Below, in pieces: positions 54,633-63,076 of a stretch of DNA of 64,000 nucleotides. Every line of letters starts with the position of its first letter. The first letter of the stretch is position 1. The stretch is from Sedimentibacter saalensis (lineage in GTDB: Bacteria > Bacillota > Clostridia > Tissierellales > Sedimentibacteraceae). The stretch spans positions 248,001-312,000 of the forward strand of contig NZ_VLKH01000001.1 in the NCBI RefSeq assembly GCF_007830175.1, given 5' to 3'. Position numbers and translations under genes: made by a program. The notes below the pieces were generated by a model. The model made no database searches. It was given only the letters and a program-made list of their open reading frames with translations, and was not told the origin of the DNA.

Positions 54633-55922
54633 TTATTTAGCTTCTGCTTTAGCATAGTCTCTGTCTGCGGCATTTGCATCCGGTATGTTTTTCATTGACA
54701 AAATTGTAACAAACGATACAAAAAGCAATCCTATAAGTATATAATATGCTGTTGTAAGTTTTCCTGCCTGGTTAAACGCACCCATAAATGTCAATGCAAA
54801 AGCCATAGGTATAGCCTGTATTGTCATTATCCATTTGTTGGCAGCCATATATTTCTTACGTCCATAAACATATGATGTTACACAAGGATGCATTGTAGGC
54901 ATTCCTCCTGTCATACAAGCAACTCCAAATGCCCATATTGCCATAAGGGCGTTATTTCCTCCTTGAGGCATTATTGCAAGAGGAACGACTGCGAAAAAGT
55001 AAAGAATATTTAATACTAAAGATGCTTTAATTGAGCCAAGCTTATCATCAATCCATCCAAGAACATAGCTCATTGGAATACCCGATGCTGCTCCTATTGA
55101 AAGCCAGAATAAAGCCTTGCTTACAAAAAGATTTGGAATGTCTTCAGGAGTACTTAGACTTATGTATCTGACAGCCATGTATGACATCATACACATGATT
55201 ATGAACTGAAATATTCCATAAGATATTATAAGTTTCCATGCTCTTGAATCAGTCACTATATTCATAAGTGTTACAGCTTCTCCTTCTTCTTCTTTTTCAG
55301 AAGCAGGCGCTTTATCTGCTCCGTCAGGATATAATCCAACTTCTTCAGGAGTATCTCTTAAGCCAAATGCTGTTACAAGTGCCACAACAAGAAGTGCTGC
55401 TGCAATTATTATGTATGTATTTAAACCATAACTGTTTACCAGTGAAGTCAACAGACCTATACCCACAACAGACATCAGAGGACTTCCGGCTGTGATTATA
55501 CCTAAAACTCTTCCTCTGTACTTAATAAACCAGTTAGCGGCAAGCAGGAATCCACCCATTTGAAGAGGGACAACCAAGACACGCACAACAAATAATCCAA
55601 TTGCATACAGTGTATAATTCGTACCTGCAAAAGATATTCCTACACATCCTAATGCCAACGCAAGGATGCTGAGCACCAAAATTTTTCTTGCACCGTACTT
55701 AACAAATGCGGCACCTATTATTAAATAAACTATAATTGTTACTATAGCACCTATGGTTACAGGATTTGTAATTTTCAAATCATCCCATCCATATGTGGAT
55801 TGCAAAAATGGAGTCAATATATTCAAATGATCATTTTGAAGTCCTGAGTATAAGAAGTTGTACAATACTCCTATAATTAGAAAAACCAGGGCATATCTCA
55901 TAAATTGCTTATTCTTAAACAT
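54633..55922 (-). CDS. MFS transporter (cluster copy 1)
   Basis: 429 residues, twelve membrane segments, with a cytoplasmic middle loop GLYPDGADKAPASEKEEEGE after the sixth. The order of sequence blocks (NWFIKYRGRVLGIITAGSPL; LYPDG after the DTPEEVG motif) matches anaerobe carboxylate/steroid-type MFS carriers such as those near OYE reductases. The third MFS gene of the cluster (63077-64000) has the same NWFPRKKGLAFGW and GTPEEAG blocks, so these two are paralogues. Likely takes up the substrate of the adjoining reductases. Confidence 0.85.
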   Translation of the reverse strand: MFKNKQFMRYALVFLIIGVLYNFLYSGLQNDHLNILTPFLQSTYGWDDLKITNPVTIGAIVTIIVYLIIGAAFVKYGARKILVLSILALALGCVGISFAGTNYTLYAIGLFVVRVLVVPLQMGGFLLAANWFIKYRGRVLGIITAGSPLMSVVGIGLLTSLVNSYGLNTYIIIAAALLVVALVTAFGLRDTPEEVGLYPDGADKAPASEKEEEGEAVTLMNIVTDSRAWKLIISYGIFQFIIMCMMSYMAVRYISLSTPEDIPNLFVSKALFWLSIGAASGIPMSYVLGWIDDKLGSIKASLVLNILYFFAVVPLAIMPQGGNNALMAIWAFGVACMTGGMPTMHPCVTSYVYGRKKYMAANKWIMTIQAIPMAFALTFMGAFNQAGKLTTAYYILIGLLFVSFVTILSMKNIPDANAADRDYAKAEAK

Positions 55923-55989
55923 GTTAATCCTCCAAGAGTTTAGTTTTTATTTTTTGAAAACTATACTTTAACACTTTCAACACATGATA

Positions 55990-57507
55990 TTATTGAAACT
56001 CATCTGAATCCATATATTCAACAGCACTGTAACCTGCTATTCTCCCGCTGTTGACTGCAAAGCTCATTGTATTTCCCGGAAGGAAGAAGCAATAGCTGTC
56101 GCCGTAGATGTTGCAGGCATCTGTACCGCATGCGTATAGTCCCGGGATTTTAATTCCCTGAGTATTTAAAACCTCAAGATTGTCATTTGTCTTTACTCCG
56201 CCAAGGCTGCCGTAACCTGCAGGATAATGTATTGCTGCATAATATTTTCCGCCCTTTAACGGTTTCATATATTTGTATTTTTTAAAGAACATTTCATCAG
56301 AAGTAGAACAACCTTCGTTGTATTCATCAACTGTCTTTTTAAGATTGTTAAGATTTATTCCGGTTTTTTCACAAAGCTCTTCCAATGTATCAGCTTCAAA
56401 AATATTTACCAGATGTTTTTGCTGTTCGTTGTGAAGCTCGCTTAAGCCTGCACTTTCTGACTGTCCGCCGCTTAAATATGTCTGAAGTTCTTTTTCCCAT
56501 TTATCAACTGTCTTAATATTGTGATGTATTGTCACATAATCAAGCCCTGTTTTCCTGTAGGTTTCAAGTATACTGTCATCGATAATTGTAAAGGCTTTTC
56601 TTTCTCTTTGTAAGGAAATTGCATTTCCGGTATAAACAGTATTGCTCATGAGCTCTTCGTTGTAGAATCTTTTACCATCAAGATTTACCATGAGATTAGG
56701 CTGACGCATTGTTTCACTTAAAGTTTTAAATACATCTGTTACACCCGGCGTTGTATATGTCAGTTCCATTGTTGAGTCAACTTTGCCTGCTCCGGCTTCC
56801 CAAAGCATTCTAAGTCCTTCTCCTTGTACACCCGGAATTCTGAATGAATGCAAATCCTTACCCCATTCATATCCCAATATTTCCTGAATCATTTTGGGGT
56901 TGTCTCCAAATCCGCCTGTGGCAACAATAACTGCATTACATTCAGCTTCAACTTTTTCACCGTCAGCAGTTATAAATTCAACACCTGTTACATAGCCATT
57001 ATCTGTCATAATATTTGTTGCTCTTGTGTTGTAAAGTATTTCTACGCCTAATTCTTCAGATCTTTCTGTCAATGCACGGAACATGTTTGAAGCAGCTCTT
57101 TCAGCCGGTACATTGCTTCCTTTTGTTTTGACAATATGCCATGTCTGAGTTGATTTTTCAAAGTATTTATAAGCTCCTAAAAATTCAACGCCTATAGACT
57201 CCATCCAGTCAATTGTTTTGCTTGACTGCTCAATGTATCTTCTTACCAGTCTTGCATCAACTCTCCAATGAGTGTAATTCATCAAAAGATTGAATGCATC
57301 TTCTTTAGTGAAGTCTACTAACTGCGCCTTTTGATACTTTGATTCTACTGCAAAAATACCCATTCCCATATTTGCAGCTCCGCCAGTTGTGCTTCCCTTT
57401 TCAAGCACTATAACACTGGCTCCTTTTTCAGCAGCTGCAACAGAAGCTGTTATTCCCGATGCACCACCTCCAATTACAATTACATCAGCTTCATATCTTC
57501 GACTCAT
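55990..57507 (-). CDS. FAD-dependent reductase of the fumarate reductase/urocanate reductase class
   Basis: 505 residues. N-terminal dinucleotide fold VIVIGGGASGITASVAAAEKGASVIVLEK, the TTGGAANMGMG FAD contact, a capping domain, and C-terminal GLYACGTDACNIYGDSYCFFLPGNTMSFAVNSGRIAG. It lacks the heme and FMN-binding domains and signal peptide of respiratory flavocytochromes, so it is cytoplasmic. Family members reduce activated C=C bonds (fumarate, urocanate, 3-ketosteroids). The four-helix NuoF-like protein and the NuoG/GltD-like protein just upstream may feed it electrons. Confidence 0.85.
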   Translation of the reverse strand: MSRRYEADVIVIGGGASGITASVAAAEKGASVIVLEKGSTTGGAANMGMGIFAVESKYQKAQLVDFTKEDAFNLLMNYTHWRVDARLVRRYIEQSSKTIDWMESIGVEFLGAYKYFEKSTQTWHIVKTKGSNVPAERAASNMFRALTERSEELGVEILYNTRATNIMTDNGYVTGVEFITADGEKVEAECNAVIVATGGFGDNPKMIQEILGYEWGKDLHSFRIPGVQGEGLRMLWEAGAGKVDSTMELTYTTPGVTDVFKTLSETMRQPNLMVNLDGKRFYNEELMSNTVYTGNAISLQRERKAFTIIDDSILETYRKTGLDYVTIHHNIKTVDKWEKELQTYLSGGQSESAGLSELHNEQQKHLVNIFEADTLEELCEKTGINLNNLKKTVDEYNEGCSTSDEMFFKKYKYMKPLKGGKYYAAIHYPAGYGSLGGVKTNDNLEVLNTQGIKIPGLYACGTDACNIYGDSYCFFLPGNTMSFAVNSGRIAGYSAVEYMDSDEFQ

Positions 57508-57546
57508 TTTATTACCTCCTCTATTTTAATTATGAGCTTTAACTTT

Positions 57547-58191
57547 TTAACCTCTTCTTCGACGTCTCATTGTTGTTCCTGATTGGTCTTCTGATTTTTC
57601 TTCTATGCTTCCAACAGGAATTGGTTCAGTTGGTAATTTTGGCTTTATGGCGCCTGCTTTTTTAATTGCATTTTTTGGACAAACATTTATACATTGCAGT
57701 GATTTGCTGCAAAGCTGTGTGTCAATTACATGAATCATATTTTCTCCGCCCTGTATGGCCTTTGAAATGCAGCTGAACATACACTTGCCGCAGCCATCGC
57801 AAAGCATGGGGTCAACATATAATGTGTACATACCTTTGCATACAAGATTAGAACATATTTTTCTTTTCTGGTGTTTTTCCCATTCGTCTTCATGGGACTG
57901 AAGAAGCTCTATACATGTGTTTGAAGCTTTTCTAGTCATTTCACAGTCTGCATAGTTTTTTGTATTTTCAAGAAGCTCCTGTAAAAGCTCCATATCCCCG
58001 TTCTTGCCATTACCTTCAGAGATGTCCTTCATTATTTCGTAAATCTGCCATGTTCCTTCCCGGCAAAAAACAGTTTTTCCGCATGATTCTTTTCTGACAG
58101 AATCCATGAGTTTGGTACAATAATCAACAACGCAAGAGTTTTTATCTGAAGAATCCCAATCTGGAAAATCAATTGTTTTATCACAAATCAT
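57547..58191 (-). CDS. NuoF-like iron-sulfur / ferredoxin electron-transfer protein
   Basis: 214 residues. The first 100 resemble the C-terminal 4Fe-4S domain of NuoF/HydB (ESCGKTVFCREGTWQIYEIM), but the usual CxxCxxC is reduced: the middle Cys is Thr. A dicluster ferredoxin follows (CDGCGKCMFSCISKAI and CINVCPKNAI), and the protein ends in a short basic tail, RRRRRG. No FMN/NADH-binding domain. The ATG overlaps the stop of the NuoG/GltD-like gene (ATGA), so the two are coupled and probably form a complex. Confidence 0.75.
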   Translation of the reverse strand: MICDKTIDFPDWDSSDKNSCVVDYCTKLMDSVRKESCGKTVFCREGTWQIYEIMKDISEGNGKNGDMELLQELLENTKNYADCEMTRKASNTCIELLQSHEDEWEKHQKRKICSNLVCKGMYTLYVDPMLCDGCGKCMFSCISKAIQGGENMIHVIDTQLCSKSLQCINVCPKNAIKKAGAIKPKLPTEPIPVGSIEEKSEDQSGTTMRRRRRG

Positions 58192-60272
58192 TTTGCTACC
58201 TCTTTTACTCTTTTATAGTGAGGATCTACCCAGTACCTAACCTTTTGAATATCCAGCCTCAAATCACACTGCAGACAGCGCCCGCATTCCTCTGTTGCTT
58301 CAAATCCATTATTAAAAATATCTTTTCTTTTTAATTTTGCGAAATTTTCTTTTGTTCCAATATGTGAATTCTTTTTAGGTCTTTCGTAGAATTGTTCTGA
58401 AATGTCCCCATCTCCTCCCAGGTACATATCTATGTTCATAGCTGCATCACGTCCTGAAGCAATTGCCTGAACCACTGATTTTGTGCCATATGTTACATCA
58501 CCACAGGCAAATACACCTTCCTTGCTTGTCAGCATTTTGTCGTTTGTTTTCGCAAATGTTCCTTTTACAAGTTCAACTCCAAAATTGTCTGAAAGTTCAG
58601 GTTGCTGCCCTGTTGCAAAAATCAAAGTATCAGTGTATTGTTTTGATTCTGAATTTTCAATAACATCAAGCTCAAGGCCCTTTGATGAAAAACTGAATCC
58701 TCTAACATCAACAAGATTTAAAGCCTTTACATTTTCATGTTCTGACTCTATGCCAGACATGGATTTGCTGTTTAATATTTCAATTCCTTCTTCTAATGCC
58801 GCACTAACTTCTTCCTTGTCTGCAAGCATTGATTCTCTGGCTTCAAGGCATACAACGCGAACATTTTTAACACCCATCATTTTAGCAGTGCGGGCGCAGT
58901 CAAAAGCAACATTGCCTCCACCATATACAGTAACAGAATCTCCTAAATTTACAGCAATTCCTTCATTGGCCATTCTGCAGAAATCTACGGCATCTATGGC
59001 ATTTGACCATTTGTTGTTGTAAACAGGCGGTCTTTTTCCGGCACCTGCACCAAGAGCTATAAGGGTTGCATTGTACCCTTTGTCTTTTAAATCATCCAAT
59101 GAACTTATTTTTGAATTAACATAAAGCTTTAAATTTTCTACCGTCAATATTTGCAGTTCGTTGTTCACAATTGCTTGGGGCAGTCTGTACTTTGGAATTC
59201 CGTAGGATAACATTCCTCCTGCAAGTTTTTGACGCTCATAAACATCCACTTCATATCCCCTTTTAGCCAGATAATACGCTGCTGTCATTCCTGATGGTCC
59301 ACCGCCGATTACAGCAATCTTTTTCCCATTTGGCGTATTGTATTTTACTTTTGATTTCCATGTTTCTTTTTTGTCATTTTCAACTGCAAATTTTTTGATT
59401 TCTCTTATAGAAATAGCTTCGTTTAAATGTGTTCTTTTGCAGCCTGATTCACAGGCATGAGTACATATATATCCAAGAGAATGAGGAAATGTTAATTTTT
59501 CTCTGATAACAGACACTGCCTCCGAATATTTGCCTTCATTAGTCAACCTTATATATTCAGGTATGTCAGTATGTGCAGGGCAATCATTTTTACAAGGAAT
59601 CATAGCCATATTTCTTGGTGAGTCCTTGGAAAAAATCCCTTTCACGTCCTGTATGGCTCCTGTGGGGCATACTTCTACGCAGGCACCGCAAAATCTGCAG
59701 TCAGAATCAGTCATAAGCTTATCCCCAACAGTATTTATGTATGTTTCACCGTTTTTCTTATTTATTGAAAGAGCCTTTACCCCGCGATATTCCTCACATA
59801 CTCTCACACAGCGGCCGCACTGAATACAACGCTGCATTTCCTTTTTAATGAGTTTGTCACTTTGAGCAATTCTGATATTTTCTTTTTCTATTTCTCTCAG
59901 TCTTGAGTGAGCTACTCCCATGTATTGCATCAATGCCTGAAGTTCACAATTCAGATATTTGTCACATGATGTACAGTCCTTTGGATGACTTGCCAGCATC
60001 AATTCAAGAGCTAAATTCCTAAGCTTTGTCACAGCTTCTGTCTTTGTGCTGACTACCATTCCTTCCTCTACCTTTGTTTCACAGCTCTGCACGATGCCAT
60101 CCTTGCCTTTGATTTCAACAGAACATAGCTTACATCCCCCAAGGGGAGTTAAATCCGGATGATAGCAAAGATGTGGAATGTATATTCCCGAATCAAGGGC
60201 TGCCTGCAAAAGGTTTTGACCCTCTAAAGCTTCAATATTGTGTCCGTCAATACATAAACTTACTTTATTCAT
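58188..60272 (-). CDS. NuoG-ferredoxin / GltD-like NAD(P)H oxidoreductase fusion
   Basis: 694 residues. A 2Fe-2S domain (C36, C47, C50, C64), the His-Cys cluster HPKDCTSCDKYLNC, two 4Fe-4S motifs (CIQCGRCVRVC, CRFCGACVEVC), then the GltD-like part with the CPAHTDIPEY Fe-S domain, FAD site (IAVIGGGPSGMTAAYYLAKRG) and NAD(P)H site (VTVYGGGNVAFDCARTAK), and a C-terminal CGRCLQC. It moves electrons between NAD(P)H and iron-sulfur partners. Stop codon overlaps the next gene; its own start overlaps the upstream MFS stop, so all three are tightly coupled. Confidence 0.88.
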   Translation of the reverse strand: MNKVSLCIDGHNIEALEGQNLLQAALDSGIYIPHLCYHPDLTPLGGCKLCSVEIKGKDGIVQSCETKVEEGMVVSTKTEAVTKLRNLALELMLASHPKDCTSCDKYLNCELQALMQYMGVAHSRLREIEKENIRIAQSDKLIKKEMQRCIQCGRCVRVCEEYRGVKALSINKKNGETYINTVGDKLMTDSDCRFCGACVEVCPTGAIQDVKGIFSKDSPRNMAMIPCKNDCPAHTDIPEYIRLTNEGKYSEAVSVIREKLTFPHSLGYICTHACESGCKRTHLNEAISIREIKKFAVENDKKETWKSKVKYNTPNGKKIAVIGGGPSGMTAAYYLAKRGYEVDVYERQKLAGGMLSYGIPKYRLPQAIVNNELQILTVENLKLYVNSKISSLDDLKDKGYNATLIALGAGAGKRPPVYNNKWSNAIDAVDFCRMANEGIAVNLGDSVTVYGGGNVAFDCARTAKMMGVKNVRVVCLEARESMLADKEEVSAALEEGIEILNSKSMSGIESEHENVKALNLVDVRGFSFSSKGLELDVIENSESKQYTDTLIFATGQQPELSDNFGVELVKGTFAKTNDKMLTSKEGVFACGDVTYGTKSVVQAIASGRDAAMNIDMYLGGDGDISEQFYERPKKNSHIGTKENFAKLKRKDIFNNGFEATEECGRCLQCDLRLDIQKVRYWVDPHYKRVKEVAK

Positions 60273-61498
60273 ACTTTACTCCTTACCATATTTGAATAAT
60301 TGTTTGAGGATAAGAACTTCAAGAGCATTGTTAATACAAAACCTGCAGCGCTCATAACTGCAACCGCCATAAAAGCCATATCGTAGCCGTCACTTAATGT
60401 CTTTGTCCATGCAGCAAGCTGTGGACCTATAACACCTGCTATTCCATAGGCAACATATAAGAATGCATAATTTATTGAAAGATTCTTAATGCCGAAGTTG
60501 TCAGCGCATATTGGTGAGAACATGGATGTAAAGCCCCCGTAACAAGAGCTTATTGCAAGAAGTGATGCATTAAATACCATTCCTCGTGACTTTGTAAGCA
60601 ATACCATCGCACATCCTATGACTGTAAACAAGACAAGCATAACATTGTATCTGCCGAGTTTATCTGAAGCCAGACCAAAGCCAAGTCTTCCCAGAGCATT
60701 AAAAATTGAAATGAATCCTATTAAAAATGCAGCTTGTTCTGGTGTCATCTTTTGAATTTCCTGAAGCATGGAAGAGGCATGTCCTGATATCATAAGGCCT
60801 GCTGTTGCTCCGAGAGTCAATGCAATCAAAATAATATAAAATTTTCCGGTCTTGAGCATCTCCTGCCAGGTATAATCTTTTACTGACACTGCATTGTTTG
60901 TTTTACTTTTTTTATCAGACTGTAGATTAAAATCCGCAGGAACGTCCTCAATTAAAAATGAAACCGGTATCATAACAACAGCAAATATTGCAGCTAATAT
61001 TCCGAATACGTAAAGCACCCCGTACTGTTTAGTAAAATAAGCTGCAAGCGGAGCCCAAATAATTGAACCTCCACCATAAGCACAAGCCAACAAACCTGAA
61101 GCCATACCTGTTTTATCGGGAAACAAACTTGTGCTGTACGACATTAAACATGGATAAAGCATGCTGATTCCAACACCCACTACAACTCCATAAACTATAT
61201 ATAAATAACCTATTGAGCTGGTAAAAACTGTAGCTGCAAGTCCCGCAAAATATATTCCCATGCCAATCCAAAGATATTTCCTGACGCCCAGAATCTTTTG
61301 ATATTTCCCTATAAAAACAGGGGCAAGAGTTGATACAAGTATTTGAATTGTAAAGGTAAGAGAAATGGTTTTAAGTGCCCAGTTGAAATTTTCCATAAGG
61401 GGCTTTTGAAAAACGCTCCATGTATAACCTATGCCTGAGCACAATGCCAGAACCATGGCTGCTGCTAAATTTCTCCACCTTCTATTTTTGTAGTCCAT
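60269..61498 (-). CDS. MFS transporter (OFA, oxalate/formate antiporter-like)
   Basis: 409 residues, twelve membrane segments. N-terminal RRWRNLAAAMVLALCSGIGYTWSVFQKPLMENFNW is typical of the OFA family of monocarboxylate and oxalate/formate carriers. The TGA overlaps the ATG of the NuoG/GltD-like gene. A carboxylate substrate or product exchange fits the reductase cluster. Confidence 0.88.
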   Translation of the reverse strand: MDYKNRRWRNLAAAMVLALCSGIGYTWSVFQKPLMENFNWALKTISLTFTIQILVSTLAPVFIGKYQKILGVRKYLWIGMGIYFAGLAATVFTSSIGYLYIVYGVVVGVGISMLYPCLMSYSTSLFPDKTGMASGLLACAYGGGSIIWAPLAAYFTKQYGVLYVFGILAAIFAVVMIPVSFLIEDVPADFNLQSDKKSKTNNAVSVKDYTWQEMLKTGKFYIILIALTLGATAGLMISGHASSMLQEIQKMTPEQAAFLIGFISIFNALGRLGFGLASDKLGRYNVMLVLFTVIGCAMVLLTKSRGMVFNASLLAISSCYGGFTSMFSPICADNFGIKNLSINYAFLYVAYGIAGVIGPQLAAWTKTLSDGYDMAFMAVAVMSAAGFVLTMLLKFLSSNNYSNMVRSKV

Positions 61499-61539
61499 TT
61501 TAAATCTCCTTTTATGTTATACTTGAAGATAATATGAGA

Positions 61540-62697
61540 TTATTCTTCTACAACCTCGATGATACATGCTGCTCCCATTCCACCGCCTATACACATGCTT
61601 ACAAGGCCATAACGTCCTTTGACAGCTTGTAAATAGTTAATTGCTTTGCCAAGAAGTATTGCACCGGTAGCTCCTAAAGGATGCCCTAATGCAAGGGCTC
61701 CACCTCTTGGGTTGACCTTTCTTCTGTCAAGTCCTAGCTCGTCGATTGTAGCAATAGCCTGAGATGCAAAAGCTTCATTGAGTTCTATAACATCAATATC
61801 ATCTAAACTTAGATTTGTTTTCTTAATTGCTTCTTCTATGGCATAAATAGGTCCCAATCCCATATAAGCAGGATCTAATCCTTCAACAGAAAAAGTCATG
61901 AACCTTGCAATTGGTTTAATCCCTAAGGATTTTGCCTTCTTTTCAGACATGAGAACCACAAAGGCAGCACCGTCACTTCTCTGAGAAGAAGTAGCAGCTG
62001 TAACCAGACCATCTTCTTTAAAGCACGTCTTGAGTTTTGCCAAATCTTCCATGTTAGTTCCCTTACGATAGCATTCATCTCTTTTGAAAACTGTAGGATT
62101 ACCTTCTTTATCAAATCCGTTTACAGGAATAATCTCATTATCAAACAAACCATGTTCCACAGCTGTGGATGCCTTTGAATGGCTTTCAACAGACATTTGT
62201 TCCATTCTTTCTCTTGTTATTCCATATTTTTTTGCAACATTTTCAGCAGTTATGCCCATAGGCATATACGTGTCGGTTTTATCCAAAAGCCATGGATTTA
62301 AAAATTCAGGAGACTCTGACAAAACAGGACAGCTCATGGATTCCACACCGCCTGCAACAACTACATCCTGCAGTCCGCTCATAATCATAGAAGCACCTGT
62401 GACTACTGATTGAATTCCTGATGCACAAAATCTGTTGACTGTTTGTCCCGGTACCTCAGCAGGAAGACCAGCCCTTATAACCAAATTTCTTCCGGGATTC
62501 AGTCCCATTTTTCCTTCAGGGATTGCACAGCCCACAATAACATCATCAATGTCATCTGCTTTTAACTGAGGAACCCTTTCAATAACTCCCTTTAAAACTT
62601 CAGCTCCAAAATCTATTGGATTAACGTTTGCCAAAGAACCGCGGCCTGCCTTTCCGATAGCCGAACGTCCATAAGCTACAATTACACAATTTTCCAT
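61540..62697 (-). CDS. acetyl-CoA acetyltransferase / 3-ketoacyl-CoA thiolase
   Basis: 385 residues. Catalytic Cys in NRFCASGIQSV (about 89), His in GGALALGHPLGATGA and second Cys in SMCIGGGMGAACI. Thiolase joins two acetyl-CoA, or splits 3-ketoacyl-CoA at the end of beta-oxidation. It is first in the minus-strand cluster; no other beta-oxidation gene is in the window. Promoter with TTGTAC and TATAAT about 70-95 bases upstream. Confidence 0.93.
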   Translation of the reverse strand: MENCVIVAYGRSAIGKAGRGSLANVNPIDFGAEVLKGVIERVPQLKADDIDDVIVGCAIPEGKMGLNPGRNLVIRAGLPAEVPGQTVNRFCASGIQSVVTGASMIMSGLQDVVVAGGVESMSCPVLSESPEFLNPWLLDKTDTYMPMGITAENVAKKYGITRERMEQMSVESHSKASTAVEHGLFDNEIIPVNGFDKEGNPTVFKRDECYRKGTNMEDLAKLKTCFKEDGLVTAATSSQRSDGAAFVVLMSEKKAKSLGIKPIARFMTFSVEGLDPAYMGLGPIYAIEEAIKKTNLSLDDIDVIELNEAFASQAIATIDELGLDRRKVNPRGGALALGHPLGATGAILLGKAINYLQAVKGRYGLVSMCIGGGMGAACIIEVVEE

Positions 62698-62763
62698 TTT
62701 TTAGTCCTTTCTTGGTTGTATGAATAAAATATCTTAAAAATAAAATTTTCCTATTATGAATGT

Positions 62764-62793
62764 ATTATAGAAATATATTTGTGGATTGTACAA
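62764..62793 (-). promoter_or_regulatory. promoter of the thiolase cluster
   Basis: Minus strand TTGTAC, 18-base spacer, TATAAT. The inverted repeat TAACAAACTTTGTTA (62816-62830) lies just upstream and may be an operator. Confidence 0.55.
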
Positions 62794-62815
62794 TTCAAAA
62801 AATGCATTATAAAAT

Positions 62816-63076
62816 TAACAAACTTTGTTATTTATATTTTGACAAAGTATGGTATAATGAAAAGTGGTGATGAGAAATATAAAGAAAAGTTAGCATTTAA
62901 ACAACGCGCAATGCTTTCATTTGAACGTTTGAGAAGTTAACATATTTAAAAGCTGTTCTGCACCGAAAGAATGTCGTTATATTAAGCATGTTGCTTGAAT
63001 TATTGTATAATATTTATCATGTTGCAAATAAAGATGACTCATATTTAATAGAATCATCTTTATTTTTTTGGAATTA
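62816..63076 (+). other. spacer with possible small RNA transcript
   Basis: On the plus strand, an extended -10 (TGGTATAAT, 62850-62858) is followed about 165 bases later by a terminator hairpin (63027-63062). The stretch between carries an AGCATT/AATGCT hairpin. No translatable frame with a ribosome-binding site is seen. A short RNA is possible but weakly supported. Confidence 0.35.
63027..63062. terminator. bidirectional terminator
   Basis: TAAAGATGA ... TCATCTTTA stem flanked by TTTTTTT on the right; usable by the MFS gene on the minus strand. Confidence 0.75.

Noticed and set aside
62827..62858. TTGACA...TATAAT promoter at 62839-62858
   Set aside because: The spacer between TTGACA and TATAAT is only eight bases; the extended -10 was kept instead.
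62857..62940. 27-codon frame starting MKSGDEKYK
   Set aside because: Its ATG lies within the extended -10 element and it has no ribosome-binding site.
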